Shown here: positions 29,666-30,000 of the stretch, piece by piece
Layout of the letters: each line of letters starts with the position of its first letter
Position numbering within the stretch: the first letter of the stretch is position 1
DNA from: Cryptomeria japonica
Taxonomy: Eukaryota > Streptophyta > Pinopsida > Cupressales > Cupressaceae
Direction of reading: 5' to 3'
Assembly: GCF_030272615.1 (NCBI RefSeq)
Contig: NC_081413.1
Location: 565,402,510 to 565,432,509, forward strand
DNA length: 30,000 bases
Program-made: the position numbers and the translations under genes
The notes under the pieces: generated by a model
Database searches by the model: none
Told to the model about the DNA's origin: nothing
Seen by the model: only the letters and a program-made list of their open reading frames with translations

Positions 29666-30000
29666 TTATTCATCTTCTGATTCCTCATCAATGACACCTT
29701 CATCAACTGCTTCAAAATAGTTTCTCCGGTTTCCTCCTTTGAACTTCTTGAACCTCTCTGGTTTATCCTTGTTGTCACCATTAGGGTAGTTTACAACAAT
29801 GTGTCCTATCCGGTTACAAGAAAAGCATTTCAAAGGAAGCTTACCTCTGTATTTACTAGTTCCCTTAGGAAGTCTCTTGGCAAGAAGAGCTTCAAATTCC
29901 ATCAAGATCTCCTCATCATCCATTTCTCTACTTTGTCTTGGTTCATCATTGGTACTGATTTCTTTGCCTTTTCTAGATGGTGCAGCAGATGCTCTGAAGG
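29666..30000 (-). pseudogene. gag: Copia copy 2 gag, C-terminal part, cut by window edge
   Basis: The frame has MDDEEILMEFEALLAKRLPK and the zinc knuckle KCFSCNRIGHIVVNYP, where the last Cys of CCHC is Tyr (G-to-A). A basic tail, an acidic DEGVIDEESEDE and a stop in place of Glu follow at about 29666. Upstream, ASAAPSRKGK is readable to the window end. Compared with copy 1 the linker before the knuckle is undeleted. Confidence 0.88.

Larger units (their letters stand above)
24779..30000 (-). mobile_element. Ty1/copia retrotransposon copy 2, cut by right window edge
   Basis: This element belongs to the same family and orientation as copy 1. The 3' LTR (24779-26286), polypurine tract, RNase H, reverse transcriptase, integrase, protease and part of gag are present; the rest of gag and the 5' LTR lie beyond 30000. 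Similarity to copy 1 is high along the entire shared part, including the acidic linker before reverse transcriptase. Its stops and frameshifts are mostly at different places, so the two copies decayed independently. Shared changes are the Lys in integrase and the Phe of FVDD. Confidence 0.95.

Overview
The window looks like repeat-rich nuclear DNA from a large-genome seed plant. A gymnosperm is my best guess, from the style of the elements and the long decay without host genes; this is inference. I found no intact host gene, no structural RNA gene and no CRISPR array. Almost everything recognisable is retrotransposon, and all identifiable LTR elements lie on the minus strand.

Layout, left to right. 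Positions 1-661 are the 5' part of an LTR that continues past the left edge. It carries an array of AT-rich perfect inverted repeats and a TATA box. Positions 662-3287 hold no gene, but include a T-rich low-complexity tract and a pyrimidine run that could be a polypurine tract on the minus strand. From 3288 to about 20.3 kb (with an uncertain leader to 20.9 kb) lies one old, degenerate Ty3/gypsy element on the minus strand. In its own direction it reads gag, protease, a G-patch-like segment, reverse transcriptase, a degenerate RNase H, a second RNase H and integrase. The two RNase H domains suggest the Tat/Ogre-type lineage.

Two later insertions split this element. The first (8638-10593) has a 14-base target duplication with one mismatch and restores the gypsy reading when removed. 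It looks like a plus-strand non-LTR element and starts with two tandem tRNA-like A-box/B-box pairs. The second (11936-19260) is a complete Ty1/copia element of about 7.3 kb with two LTRs, a perfect 5-base target duplication, a primer binding site, a polypurine tract and a broken gag-pol. It sits inside the gypsy gag.

Positions 20.9-24.8 kb hold nothing firmly assignable: scattered TATA-like motifs and one decayed reading frame. At 24779 a second copia element of the same family begins, with its 3' LTR first, and it runs off the right edge within gag.

All coding regions carry stops, frameshifts and lost catalytic residues, so none is likely to be autonomous. Both copia copies share a lysine in place of the third catalytic acid of integrase. 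The most unusual item is the dimeric tRNA-like head of the 8.6-10.6 kb insertion. I saw no defence system, gene cluster or other clearly new functional system.
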